In this document: in pieces, positions 1-7,179 of the stretch
Layout: every line of letters starts with the position of its first letter
Numbering within the stretch: the stretch's first letter is position 1
NCBI GenBank assembly: GCA_937957805.1
Contig: CALFXW010000237.1
Location: 1-13,780, forward strand
Origin: an uncultured Sphingopyxis sp.
Lineage (GTDB): Bacteria; Pseudomonadota; Alphaproteobacteria; Sphingomonadales; Sphingomonadaceae
Reading direction: 5' to 3'
Length of the DNA stretch: 13,780 nt
Made by a program: the position numbers and the translations under genes
Notes under the pieces: model-generated
What the model was told of the DNA's origin: nothing
What the model saw: the letters and a program-made list of their open reading frames with translations, nothing else
The model's database searches: none

Positions 1-1
1 A

Positions 2-334
2 ACCGCCGGTCGGCTGAACGCGGTGCGCGCATCTGGTGGCCGCGTCATCGCGGTTGGCACCACCAGCCTGCGTTTGATCGAAAGCGCGACGGGGGAGGAT
101 GGTAACATCCGCCCCTTTGTTGGCGATACCGCCATTTTCATCACACCGGGATATCGCTTTCGCGGGATCGACGGGCTGATGACCAATTTTCACCTGCCGC
201 GATCCACCCTGTTCATGCTGGTTAGTGCATTGATAGGGCTAGATAAAATGCAACATGCCTATGCCCACGCCATTGCTTCGAGCTATCGGTTCTACAGCTA
301 TGGCGATGCCAGCCTATTGCTGCCCCAAAGCTAA
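2..334 (+). CDS. queA: QueA C-terminal part (S-adenosylmethionine:tRNA ribosyltransferase-isomerase), 5' truncated
   Basis: The enzyme transfers and isomerises the ribosyl group of S-adenosylmethionine onto preQ1 in tRNA to give epoxyqueuosine, the step after Tgt in queuosine synthesis; it acts in the cytoplasm. The frame is open from base 2, so the window edge removes the start and most of the protein. The visible 110 residues carry the family's C-terminal signatures: RVIAVGTTSLR, a DTAIFITPGYRFRGIDGL block, TNFHLPRSTLFMLVSA and the terminal YRFYSYGDASLLL. The end matches the expected QueA C-terminus, so only the left side is missing. The TAA stop at 332-334 interlocks with the stop of the convergent M20 peptidase. 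The pathway partner tgt lies about 2.4 kb downstream on the same strand. The family call is secure. Confidence 0.95.
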   Translation, partial: TAGRLNAVRASGGRVIAVGTTSLRLIESATGEDGNIRPFVGDTAIFITPGYRFRGIDGLMTNFHLPRSTLFMLVSALIGLDKMQHAYAHAIASSYRFYSYGDASLLLPQS

Positions 335-1788
335 CGCGCGGCGATATCGCGCACCATGATATAGAGCATCCGCCGCCCATCCATCACCGACTGGACACGG
401 ATATGTTCGTTGAGGCCATGGGCGTTGCTGCCCGCTGCCGTCCCGAAAAATCCCGAAAATCCATAGGTGGGGATGCCCGCAGGGGTCAGAAAGGCGCCAT
501 CGGTTCCGCCCGCTGCCATCAACGGCACCAGCGGTACGCCGGGGAACACCGCCTCTGCCGCCGCGCGCGCGGGCCGCATGATCGCATCATTCAGCGGCGG
601 CGGCGGTGAAATGGGGCTGCGGGTTTCGAGCGTGGTTATGCTCACCCCCGGGTCATTGACCAATTGCACCAGCGCCTGACGGATCGATTCGACACTGGTG
701 CCGGGAAAGATGCGGCAGTTGACATTGGCCCGCGCGCGCTGCGGCAGCGCATTTGTTGCATGGCCGCCGTTCAACATCGTCGGCACACAGGTTGTGCGCA
801 AAATTGCATTCCAACTGGGGTTGGCGGCAGCGAGCGTATCTGCGGCCGCTGTATCCGACGGATTGGCAGCAAATCGCGCCATGGCCGGGCCGATCGGTGC
901 TGGGGTCAATTGGGACATGGCGGAAAAATATCCGCGCGTCGCATCATTTGATTCGATGGGGAAATCATGCGCGCCGACGCGAATCAATGCCTGGCTTAGC
1001 CGGACGATCGCATTGTCGCGCACCGGGCGGCTGGAATGGCCGCCGGGATTGGTAACCTCAAACTGGTAGTTTTGAGGGAATTTTTCGCCCGCCTGTATGT
1101 TGAGCATGACGTGGTGGCCGTCGGGGCCGATGAGGCCGCCCGCCCCTTCGTTAAGGGCAAAACCTGCGTCGATCAACTGGCGATATTCGCGCGCCAGATA
1201 TTCCGCGCCGTTAAATGCGCCTGCAGTTTCCTCACCGCAGGTGAGCGCCATTTTAATCGTCCGGCGCGGGCGGACATTTTCCTGACGCAGCCGCATCATC
1301 GTATCGACCCAGACCGCCGCCTGCGCCTTGTCATCCGAGACGCCGCGCCCGAAAAATTCGCCATTTTCCTCTATCAGCGTAAAGGGGTCGCGTTCCCAGT
1401 CGGCGCGATGCGCCTCCACCACGTCGATATGTGCAAGCAGGAGCAGCGCGGGCAGGCTGGCATCGCTGCCCGGCATGATGGCGACCAAATTACCCTCACG
1501 CGGGTGATTGGGTTCAACAATCAGGTGCAAATCCGATGCGGGGTAACCGGCGGACAACAGCCGATCACGCATACGCTCGGCGGCGAGCGTGCAGCTCCCC
1601 TCCGACAGGCTGGTGTTGGTTTCGACCAACTGCTTGTATATGTCGCGAAACTGCGCCTCCCCATCGCCGGCGTGCGCAACCACATTGGCGGCCGGGCGCG
1701 CGGGCGCGCGTTGGGCGAAGCTTGCGCCTGCCAACCCCGCCAACGCTGTTCCCGCCAGTGCAGCGATAAGCAATTTCTTTACAGCCAT
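331..1788 (-). CDS. Secreted M20 family zinc metallopeptidase
   Basis: This is a 485-residue protein of the M20/M25/M40 family (carboxypeptidase G2/DapE/ArgE type), a two-zinc exo- or dipeptidase. Residues 1-26 are a signal peptide (KK, a hydrophobic Ala/Leu run, then ASFA-QR), so it should act in the periplasm. The metal and catalytic residues are in place: His120 and Asp122 in LLAHIDVVEA, Asp152 in GRGVSDDKA, Glu186-Glu187 in CGEETAG, Glu214 in ALNEGAG, and His457 in GSNAHGLNEH. The dimerisation (lid) domain begins at about residue 235 with the NPGGHSSRP stretch. An AGGGGACGG Shine-Dalgarno element just before the ATG at 1788 supports this start. The substrate cannot be told from sequence; peptide scavenging is an inference. 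The gene is convergent with queA and divergent from the outer-membrane protein gene, and it stands between the queuosine genes queA and tgt. Confidence 0.93.
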   Translation of the reverse strand: MAVKKLLIAALAGTALAGLAGASFAQRAPARPAANVVAHAGDGEAQFRDIYKQLVETNTSLSEGSCTLAAERMRDRLLSAGYPASDLHLIVEPNHPREGNLVAIMPGSDASLPALLLLAHIDVVEAHRADWERDPFTLIEENGEFFGRGVSDDKAQAAVWVDTMMRLRQENVRPRRTIKMALTCGEETAGAFNGAEYLAREYRQLIDAGFALNEGAGGLIGPDGHHVMLNIQAGEKFPQNYQFEVTNPGGHSSRPVRDNAIVRLSQALIRVGAHDFPIESNDATRGYFSAMSQLTPAPIGPAMARFAANPSDTAAADTLAAANPSWNAILRTTCVPTMLNGGHATNALPQRARANVNCRIFPGTSVESIRQALVQLVNDPGVSITTLETRSPISPPPPLNDAIMRPARAAAEAVFPGVPLVPLMAAGGTDGAFLTPAGIPTYGFSGFFGTAAGSNAHGLNEHIRVQSVMDGRRMLYIMVRDIAAR

Positions 1789-1859
1789 TTCCCGTCCCCT
1801 TTTCCTAACTTGGCGACATTTGTGGTCAATAACTTGGCCCCGGTCAAGTCGATGAATCC

Positions 1860-1903
1860 TTGCTGAACAATATCTTCAGCCAGCGCTCATTGCCGTTCAG
1901 CAA
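1860..1903 (+). repeat. Inverted repeat with alternative hairpins upstream of the outer-membrane protein gene
   Basis: TTGCTGAAC (1860-1868) is the exact reverse complement of GTTCAGCAA (1895-1903), separated by 26 bases. The left arm can instead pair with a nearer TTCAGC at 1875-1880, giving a 6-bp stem with a 7-base loop. The two TTCAGC copies (1875 and 1896) are 21 bp apart, two helical turns. This fits either a regulator binding site or a leader RNA with competing hairpins; no clear promoter hexamers were found to decide between them. Confidence 0.5.
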
Positions 1904-1987
1904 AGTGGGTTTTGCCGCCCGCGCCGGGGCAGTTTTCGACCGATCGGGCGTCGTGGCGGCACGAAACAAACAAGAATAAGGTGAACC

Positions 1988-2512
1988 ATGCAAAAGATTC
2001 TTCTCCCCCTCACCGCTATCGGCGCTGCCCTCATCGCTGCGCCTGCCGCAGCGCAAAGCGCCCCTACGAGCGACGTTTACGGCGGCCTTCAGGTCGGCAC
2101 GCACGATTTTGGTCTGCCGACTGCTGCCGATGACAATGGTATCTTCTACGGCGGTTTCGTCGGTGTGGACGTGCCGGTCAGCGGTTCGGTGTTCGTCGGT
2201 GCCGAAGGCAATTTCAACTTTGGGTCGAGCGCGATTGACCGGGAATATGGCGTTGCTGCGCGCATCGGCACCGAAATTGCGCCGGGCACCAAATTGTTCG
2301 TCCGTGGCGGCTATCAGGAAGTGGATTTTGATGTCCGCCGCCTGACCGGCGTTGCCAACCCGCCCGCCGGCGTTGACGATACCGATGGTGACTATCTGGT
2401 CGGCGTCGGTGCCGATGTGGCGGTGACCAATCGCGTCGGTCTGCGCCTTGCGGCCGACACGATTTCGTTCGATTCGACGCGCATCAGCGCGGGTGTTGTC
2501 TTTCACTTCTAA
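1988..2512 (+). CDS. Small outer-membrane beta-barrel protein (opacity/porin-like)
   Basis: This 174-residue protein has a clear Sec signal peptide (hydrophobic core LLPLTAIGAALIA, cleavage probably after Ala22 in APAAA-QS). The mature part alternates polar and non-polar residues in eight strand-like blocks, from VYGGLQVGTHDF to the last, RISAGVVFHF. It ends in Phe, the terminal aromatic residue read by the Bam assembly machinery. That points to an 8-stranded barrel of the OmpA/opacity/Omp25 type in the outer membrane. No periplasmic peptidoglycan-binding domain follows, so its role (structural, adhesion or small-solute pore) is open. An AAGGTGA Shine-Dalgarno element lies just before the ATG. 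A repeat-rich leader precedes the gene and a strong terminator follows 82 bases after the stop, so it is probably transcribed alone. Confidence 0.87.
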   Translation: MQKILLPLTAIGAALIAAPAAAQSAPTSDVYGGLQVGTHDFGLPTAADDNGIFYGGFVGVDVPVSGSVFVGAEGNFNFGSSAIDREYGVAARIGTEIAPGTKLFVRGGYQEVDFDVRRLTGVANPPAGVDDTDGDYLVGVGADVAVTNRVGLRLAADTISFDSTRISAGVVFHF

Positions 2513-2594
2513 AGACGACGATATTTGACCCGAGGCGCTATCACGCTCTTGTTTTGGGTCTGATCGGTCCGGGCTTACCCTCCCGGATTGTGGG

Positions 2595-2628
2595 AAGGGG
2601 CGGTGGCGATAAGCTGCCGTCCCTTTTT
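2595..2628 (+). terminator. Intrinsic (Rho-independent) terminator
   Basis: GGGGCGGTGGC (2597-2607) pairs with GCTGCCGTCCC (2613-2623) in an uninterrupted 11-bp stem using three G-U pairs. The loop is GATAA, and five T residues follow at 2624-2628. The two A residues before the stem can extend it into the T run. It sits 82 bases after the outer-membrane protein stop and insulates that gene from tgt. Confidence 0.9.
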
Positions 2629-2689
2629 GCATGATGCTATGAGGGCACGTGCCTTTGCCATTCCTGCGGCCAGCGTTTAGGGGCGGGGC

Positions 2690-3832
2690 ATGCCCAAAGA
2701 TTTTGCGCCCCAGAGATTTGCCTTTTCCATCCACGCGCGCGACGGCGCCGCCCGCACCGGCGAAATTGCCATGCGGCGTGGCACCATTCGTACCCCTGCC
2801 TTCATGCCCGTTGGCACGGCGGCCAGCGTCAAGGCGATGCGCCCGGCAGAAGTGCGCGCGAGCGGCGCGGACATCATTCTTGGCAATACATATCATCTGA
2901 TGCTGCGTCCCGGCGCGGAAAGGGTGGCGCGGCTTGGCGGCCTGCACGCCTTCATGGGCTGGGATCGCCCGATCTTGACCGATAGCGGGGGCTATCAGGT
3001 GATGAGCCTGTCGGCACTTACCAAGCAAAGCGAAGAAGGCGTTGCCTTCAAAAGCCATCTCGACGGGTCGCGCCATATGCTGAGCGCCGAAAGGTCGATG
3101 GAAATTCAGCGATTGCTGGGCAGCGACATCGTCATGGCCTTTGACGAATGCCCGCCCGCCGATGTCGATGATGCGCGCGCCGCCGGATCGATGCGCCGTT
3201 CGATGCGCTGGGCCAAACGCTCGCGCGATGCCTTTGACGGGGGGGGTGCGCATGCCGCGCGCGCGGCCTTGTTCGGGATTCAGCAGGGCAGTCTCAATGC
3301 CGAATTGCGCGCCGAATCGTCGGCGGCGCTGATCGATATCGGTTTTGATGGCTATGCGGTCGGCGGGCTTGCGGTGGGGGAGGGGCAGGGGGCGATGTTC
3401 GCCTGTCTCGACCATTGTGTCGGTCATTTGCCCGCTGACAAGCCGCGTTATCTGATGGGCGTGGGCAAGCCCGATGATCTGGTCGGCGCGGTCGAACGAG
3501 GCATCGACATGTTCGATTGCGTGCTGCCGACGCGATCGGGCCGCAATGGGCAGGCCTTTACCTGGGCCGGGCCGCTCAATATTCGCAACGCCCGCATGGC
3601 GGAGGATATGGGGCCGCTCGACCCGCGCTGCGCCTGTCCGACCTGTCAGGGGTGGAGCCGTGCATATATCCACCACCTGGTAAAGGCAGGTGAAATGCTG
3701 GGCGCGATATTGATGACCGAACATAATCTCCATTTCTATCAGGCGCTTATGGCCGCTATGCGCGAAGCGATTGCGGCGGGCAATTTCGCGATATTTGCGA
3801 CGCAGTTTCGCGCAGAATATCGCCGCGCATGA
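2690..3832 (+). CDS. tgt: Queuine tRNA-ribosyltransferase (tRNA-guanine transglycosylase)
   Basis: Tgt exchanges guanine 34 of tRNAs with GUN anticodons (Tyr, His, Asn, Asp) for the precursor preQ1; QueA then builds on it. The 380-residue length is normal for the bacterial enzyme. Asp98 in LTDSGGYQVMSLS corresponds to the catalytic acid/base, and Asp276 in MFDCVLPTRSGRNGQAFT to the nucleophile that forms the covalent tRNA intermediate. The zinc site is complete: Cys314, Cys316, Cys319 and His345 in the CxCxxC-x25-H spacing. GGLAVGEG (225-232) and LMGVGKP (255-261) are further family blocks. An AGGGGCGG element precedes the ATG. The last codons overlap the glnE start by 4 nt (ATGA), indicating co-translation. 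Upstream lies the terminator of the preceding gene, so a promoter is expected in 2629-2689, though none is obvious. Confidence 0.97.
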   Translation: MPKDFAPQRFAFSIHARDGAARTGEIAMRRGTIRTPAFMPVGTAASVKAMRPAEVRASGADIILGNTYHLMLRPGAERVARLGGLHAFMGWDRPILTDSGGYQVMSLSALTKQSEEGVAFKSHLDGSRHMLSAERSMEIQRLLGSDIVMAFDECPPADVDDARAAGSMRRSMRWAKRSRDAFDGGGAHAARAALFGIQQGSLNAELRAESSAALIDIGFDGYAVGGLAVGEGQGAMFACLDHCVGHLPADKPRYLMGVGKPDDLVGAVERGIDMFDCVLPTRSGRNGQAFTWAGPLNIRNARMAEDMGPLDPRCACPTCQGWSRAYIHHLVKAGEMLGAILMTEHNLHFYQALMAAMREAIAAGNFAIFATQFRAEYRRA

Positions 3833-6531
3833 CGGGGGGTGGCGGAGGCGAGGGCGCAAGGAGGGAAGCCCGCGCGCGCGCCATCGCGCATGCTCCCTTT
3901 CTGGCGCGATTGGCGGCACGCTACGGTGATCTCACCCAAGCCTATGTCGCGGACCGATATGCCGCAGCGATGGCGCTGGCCGATGCACTGCCCGACATTG
4001 CCGCACCCGATTTCGCCGCACGGCTGCGCCAAGTGCGCGCGCAGCAGGCTTTGCTGATTGCGCTCGCCGATCTGGCGGGGGAACATGATTTGACCACGAC
4101 CGTCCACGCGCTGTCGGACTTTGCCGATGCCGCCTGTGACGCTGCACTGGCCCGCGCCTTTGCTGAGCGTGCGGAAGGGGCGGAGGTCGCGGGCTTTTCG
4201 ATCATTGCGCTGGGCAAATTGGGCAGCAGGGAGTTGAATTATTCCAGTGATATAGACCCCATACTTATTTTTGATCCAGAGGTTATGCCGCGCCGCGCCC
4301 GTGATGATCCGGGTGAAGCGGCGGTGCGCATTGCGCGGCGATTTGTCGAACTTTTGTCCGAACGCACGGCGGACGGCCATGTGCTGCGCGTCGATTTGCG
4401 GCTGCGCCCCAGCCCGGAAGTGACGCCGATTGTCCTGCCGGTCGAAGCGGCGATTTCTTATTATGAATCGCAGGCTTTGGCGTGGGAGCAGGCGGCCTTT
4501 GTTCGCTCGCGCGCCAGCGGCGGAGACCCCCAGCTCGGCAGCTATTTCCTGCAATCGATTCAGCCCTTCATCTGGCGGCGCAGTATGGATTTTGGCCAGA
4601 TTCGTCGGATTGCCGATATTTCGGAACGCATCCGTTCCAGCTACAGTGCGGGGCAGGGCTTTGGCCCCGGTTTTGATCTGAAGCGCGGTCGCGGCGGCAT
4701 CAGGGAGGTCGAGTTCTTCACCCAGGTGCAGCAATTGATCCACGGTGGGCGCAACCCGGACTTGCGGGCCACCGACACGCGTGAAGCGCTCCACGCGCTG
4801 GCCGCTGCGGGGCATATTGCGGGCGACCTGGCGGTGCAATTGTCGGATAATCTGGTCTTGCTGCGCACTATCGAACATCGCGTGCAAATGGTTGAAGACC
4901 AACAGGAACATCATTTGCCCAAGGACGCAGCGGCGCTCGACAATCTGGCTTCGCTGCATGGCGCGGGGGACGGCGCTGCGCTGCTCGACCTGCTGGCGCC
5001 AGTGACGCGCCAGGTAGCCGAAAATTTCGACCAACTGATTGGGACAGAGCAAAGCGCGCGCTGGCCCTTTGGCGATGGTGCGTCGGCCAGCGCTGCGGTG
5101 GACGCCGGTTTCGCCGATGGGTCGGCGGCGGCGGCAACCATCGCGGCGTGGCGGCAGGGCGGTTTGCGTGTGTTGCGCAGCGCGGCGGCGCAAGAGGCGC
5201 TGGAGGCGATTTTGCCCGCGCTGATGGCTGCATTGGGCAGGGGCGGGGCGGGCGATGCGCTGCTGCGACAATTTGACCGGATGCTCGCCGGATTGCCCAG
5301 CGCGATTAATTTCTTTCACCTGCTGGCCGCGCGGCCACCCTTGCTCACGACTTTGGTGGCTATCTTGCGCCATGCCCCGACGCTCGCCAATGATCTGGCC
5401 TTGCGCGCGTCGCTGATCGAGGGGTTGATCGACGCGAGCATATTCGCAGACCCGCTCGACCATGGCGAATGGCGCGCAGGCGTCGCGCGCGGGCCGGCGG
5501 CGGACATGGAATTGATGCTCGACCATGTCCGGCTGGCTGTCGGCGAACGGCGCTTTGCGCTCGGCGTCCAATTGGTGGAGGGGGTGCACGACCCGCTCCA
5601 CATCGCGCGCGGCTATGCCGATGTGGCAGAGGTTGCGGTGTCGAGCCTGACGGGCGCGGTTGTGGCCGATTTTGAACGTCAGCATGGCCGCATTGCCGAT
5701 GGCGAATTGCTGATGTTGGCGCTGGGGCGATTGGGTGGCCGCGCGCTCACCCATGCCAGTGACCTTGACCTCATCCTCCTTTTCACCGGTGAGTTGCTGC
5801 ACGAATCGGACGGTGTTCGCCCGCTGGGTGCGAGCCGATATTTCAACCGGCTGGGGCAAAGGGTGATTGCCGCCCTCTCCGTCCAGAGCGCGGCGGGCCG
5901 CCTTTATGAGGTGGATACGCGTCTGCGCCCGCAGGGGACGCAGGGGCCGCTGGTCGCCAGCCTCGACGCTTTTGCCCGTTATCAGCGCGAAGATGCATGG
6001 ACGTGGGAACATATGGCGCTGACCCGCGCACGACCCGTTTACGGCAGCGCGGCCGGGCGCGCGGCGGTGCAGGGGGCGATCGATGCCGCGCTTCGCCAAC
6101 CGCGCGATGCGGGGCAGACGCTGGCCGACATCCAGAAAATGCGCGCCGTCATGGCCCAGCATAAGCCGCCTAAGGGTGCGCTCGATGTCAAATTGCTCCC
6201 CGGCGGGCTGGTCGATGCCGAATTTGCCATCCACAGCCAGCAATTGCGTCACGGCGTGGCGCTGCGACCCGAGCTGGATCTGGCGCTCACCGATCTCATT
6301 GCCGCAAGGCTGGCCCCGGCAGAAGTTGCCGATGCCTTTGCGCTCCTCTCCCGCTTGTTGGTTACTATGCGACTGATGGCGCCCGATGCCGAAGTGCCCA
6401 AGGATGGGGAGAGTCGCGCGCGGATTGCCACGGCCTGCCGCGCGGGCGATTGGGACGATTTGATGCAGCAATTTGCCGATGCGCGCACCGCCATCAGCCA
6501 ATGGTGGCGGGCGGTGCAACAACAAGGTTGA
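3829..6531 (+). CDS. glnE: Bifunctional glutamine synthetase adenylyltransferase/adenylyl-removing enzyme
   Basis: GlnE attaches AMP to glutamine synthetase under nitrogen sufficiency and removes it under nitrogen limitation, directed by the PII protein and glutamine. Both nucleotidyltransferase halves are present in 900 residues. The N-terminal, adenylyl-removing half has ALGKLGSRELNYSSDID with Asp141 and Asp143. The C-terminal, adenylylating half has ALGRLGGRALTHASDLD with Asp645 and Asp647. Each half also carries its companion motif: GRGGIREVEFF (about 287-297) and LLPGGLVDAEF (about 789-799). Neither active site shows loss. The gene starts inside the tgt stop region (ATGA overlap) with a Gly-rich N-terminus, and its stop is followed at once by the Shine-Dalgarno element of the peroxiredoxin gene. 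Very long open frames on the opposite strand are a by-product of its GC-rich codons. Confidence 0.97.
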   Translation: MTGGGGGEGARREARARAIAHAPFLARLAARYGDLTQAYVADRYAAAMALADALPDIAAPDFAARLRQVRAQQALLIALADLAGEHDLTTTVHALSDFADAACDAALARAFAERAEGAEVAGFSIIALGKLGSRELNYSSDIDPILIFDPEVMPRRARDDPGEAAVRIARRFVELLSERTADGHVLRVDLRLRPSPEVTPIVLPVEAAISYYESQALAWEQAAFVRSRASGGDPQLGSYFLQSIQPFIWRRSMDFGQIRRIADISERIRSSYSAGQGFGPGFDLKRGRGGIREVEFFTQVQQLIHGGRNPDLRATDTREALHALAAAGHIAGDLAVQLSDNLVLLRTIEHRVQMVEDQQEHHLPKDAAALDNLASLHGAGDGAALLDLLAPVTRQVAENFDQLIGTEQSARWPFGDGASASAAVDAGFADGSAAAATIAAWRQGGLRVLRSAAAQEALEAILPALMAALGRGGAGDALLRQFDRMLAGLPSAINFFHLLAARPPLLTTLVAILRHAPTLANDLALRASLIEGLIDASIFADPLDHGEWRAGVARGPAADMELMLDHVRLAVGERRFALGVQLVEGVHDPLHIARGYADVAEVAVSSLTGAVVADFERQHGRIADGELLMLALGRLGGRALTHASDLDLILLFTGELLHESDGVRPLGASRYFNRLGQRVIAALSVQSAAGRLYEVDTRLRPQGTQGPLVASLDAFARYQREDAWTWEHMALTRARPVYGSAAGRAAVQGAIDAALRQPRDAGQTLADIQKMRAVMAQHKPPKGALDVKLLPGGLVDAEFAIHSQQLRHGVALRPELDLALTDLIAARLAPAEVADAFALLSRLLVTMRLMAPDAEVPKDGESRARIATACRAGDWDDLMQQFADARTAISQWWRAVQQQG

Positions 6532-6543
6532 AGGAGGATGTAG

Positions 6544-7005
6544 ATGGTTGATGTCGGGGATAAGGTGCCAGCATGGCAATTGACGCTGGCCGATGGGCGC
6601 AGTCTGACCAGCGCGGATTTGGCCGGGAAACGCCACATCCTCTATTTTTATCCCAAGGCGGATACGCCCGGCTGTACGACAGAGGCGCAGGATTTTTCGG
6701 CGCTGATGCCGCAATTTGCCGCGCTGGGCGTGCCGGTGATCGCCGTCAGCAAAGACCCCCCGGCAAAGCTCCTCAAATTTCAGCAAAAATACGACCTTTC
6801 GGTTGAATTGGCATCAGATGGCGATGGCGAACTGATTGCAGCGATGGGTGTTTGGGTTGAAAAATCCAATTATGGCAAAAAATACATGGGGATAGAGCGT
6901 TCGACCTTCCGCATCGGAGCGGACGGGCGTGTCGAACAAGTCTGGCGCAAGGTGCGGGTAAAGGGGCATGCCGAGGCGGTCTGTGCGGTGACCGGCGGCG
7001 CGTGA
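6544..7005 (+). CDS. bcp: Thioredoxin-dependent thiol peroxidase (Bcp/PrxQ-type peroxiredoxin)
   Basis: The protein reduces hydrogen peroxide and organic or lipid hydroperoxides in the cytoplasm. At 153 residues it is the usual Bcp size. The peroxidatic site FYPKADTPGCTTEAQDF carries Cys44 with Thr41 and Pro42, and the conserved Arg119 is in GIERSTF. The resolving cysteine found five residues later in the Escherichia coli type is replaced by Gln49. The only other cysteine is Cys147 near the C-terminus, so the enzyme may work by a 1-Cys mechanism or use Cys147. AAGGAGG (6531-6537), a near-ideal Shine-Dalgarno element 6 nt before the ATG, begins on the last base of the glnE stop codon. Expression with tgt-glnE is therefore likely. 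Confidence 0.95.
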   Translation: MVDVGDKVPAWQLTLADGRSLTSADLAGKRHILYFYPKADTPGCTTEAQDFSALMPQFAALGVPVIAVSKDPPAKLLKFQQKYDLSVELASDGDGELIAAMGVWVEKSNYGKKYMGIERSTFRIGADGRVEQVWRKVRVKGHAEAVCAVTGGA

Positions 7006-7179
7006 GCGCGCAAAAACCGCTGGCGAAGGCGGGTGAATCAGGGATTTTGCGGTGCACCAACGCCTCCATTCAACGTTTCAACGCGTTCCACTGCCGGTTT
7101 AACGCACTTATATTACAGGCCGCTTGCCACCCCCGACGCGACACCGCACACACAGGGTTCAGCAGGTTCCACGCCCGAA
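7006..7179. other. Intergenic region upstream of the M23 peptidase gene
   Basis: No gene is supported here. It holds a short tandem repeat, TTCAACG twice with 8-base period (7069-7075, 7077-7083), and a TATATT hexamer at 7109-7114 that could be a -10 box without a good -35 partner. No terminator hairpin with a T run is visible after the peroxiredoxin stop. The M23 frame is open back to a GTG at 7033, but the translated stretch looks non-coding in character. Confidence 0.4.

Noticed and set aside
1844..3919. A 691-codon open frame on the - strand opposite the outer-membrane protein gene and tgt
   Set aside because: Same reason: antisense shadow, His/Arg/Ala-rich composition, no motif, crosses the terminator at 2595-2628.
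3739..6786. A 1015-codon open frame on the - strand opposite glnE
   Set aside because: It lies wholly antisense to a clearly conserved gene, is rich in Arg, His, Gln and Pro, shows no recognisable motif, and arises from the GC-rich codon bias of glnE.
7069..7083. Tandem TTCAACG pair as a possible CRISPR or iteron array
   Set aside because: Only two short copies with an 8-base period; too little for either.
7033..7179. N-terminal extension of the M23 peptidase from GTG 7033
   Set aside because: The 49 added residues are Thr/Pro-rich with no signal character, and a candidate -10 box lies inside; ATG 7180 is preferred, though not proven.
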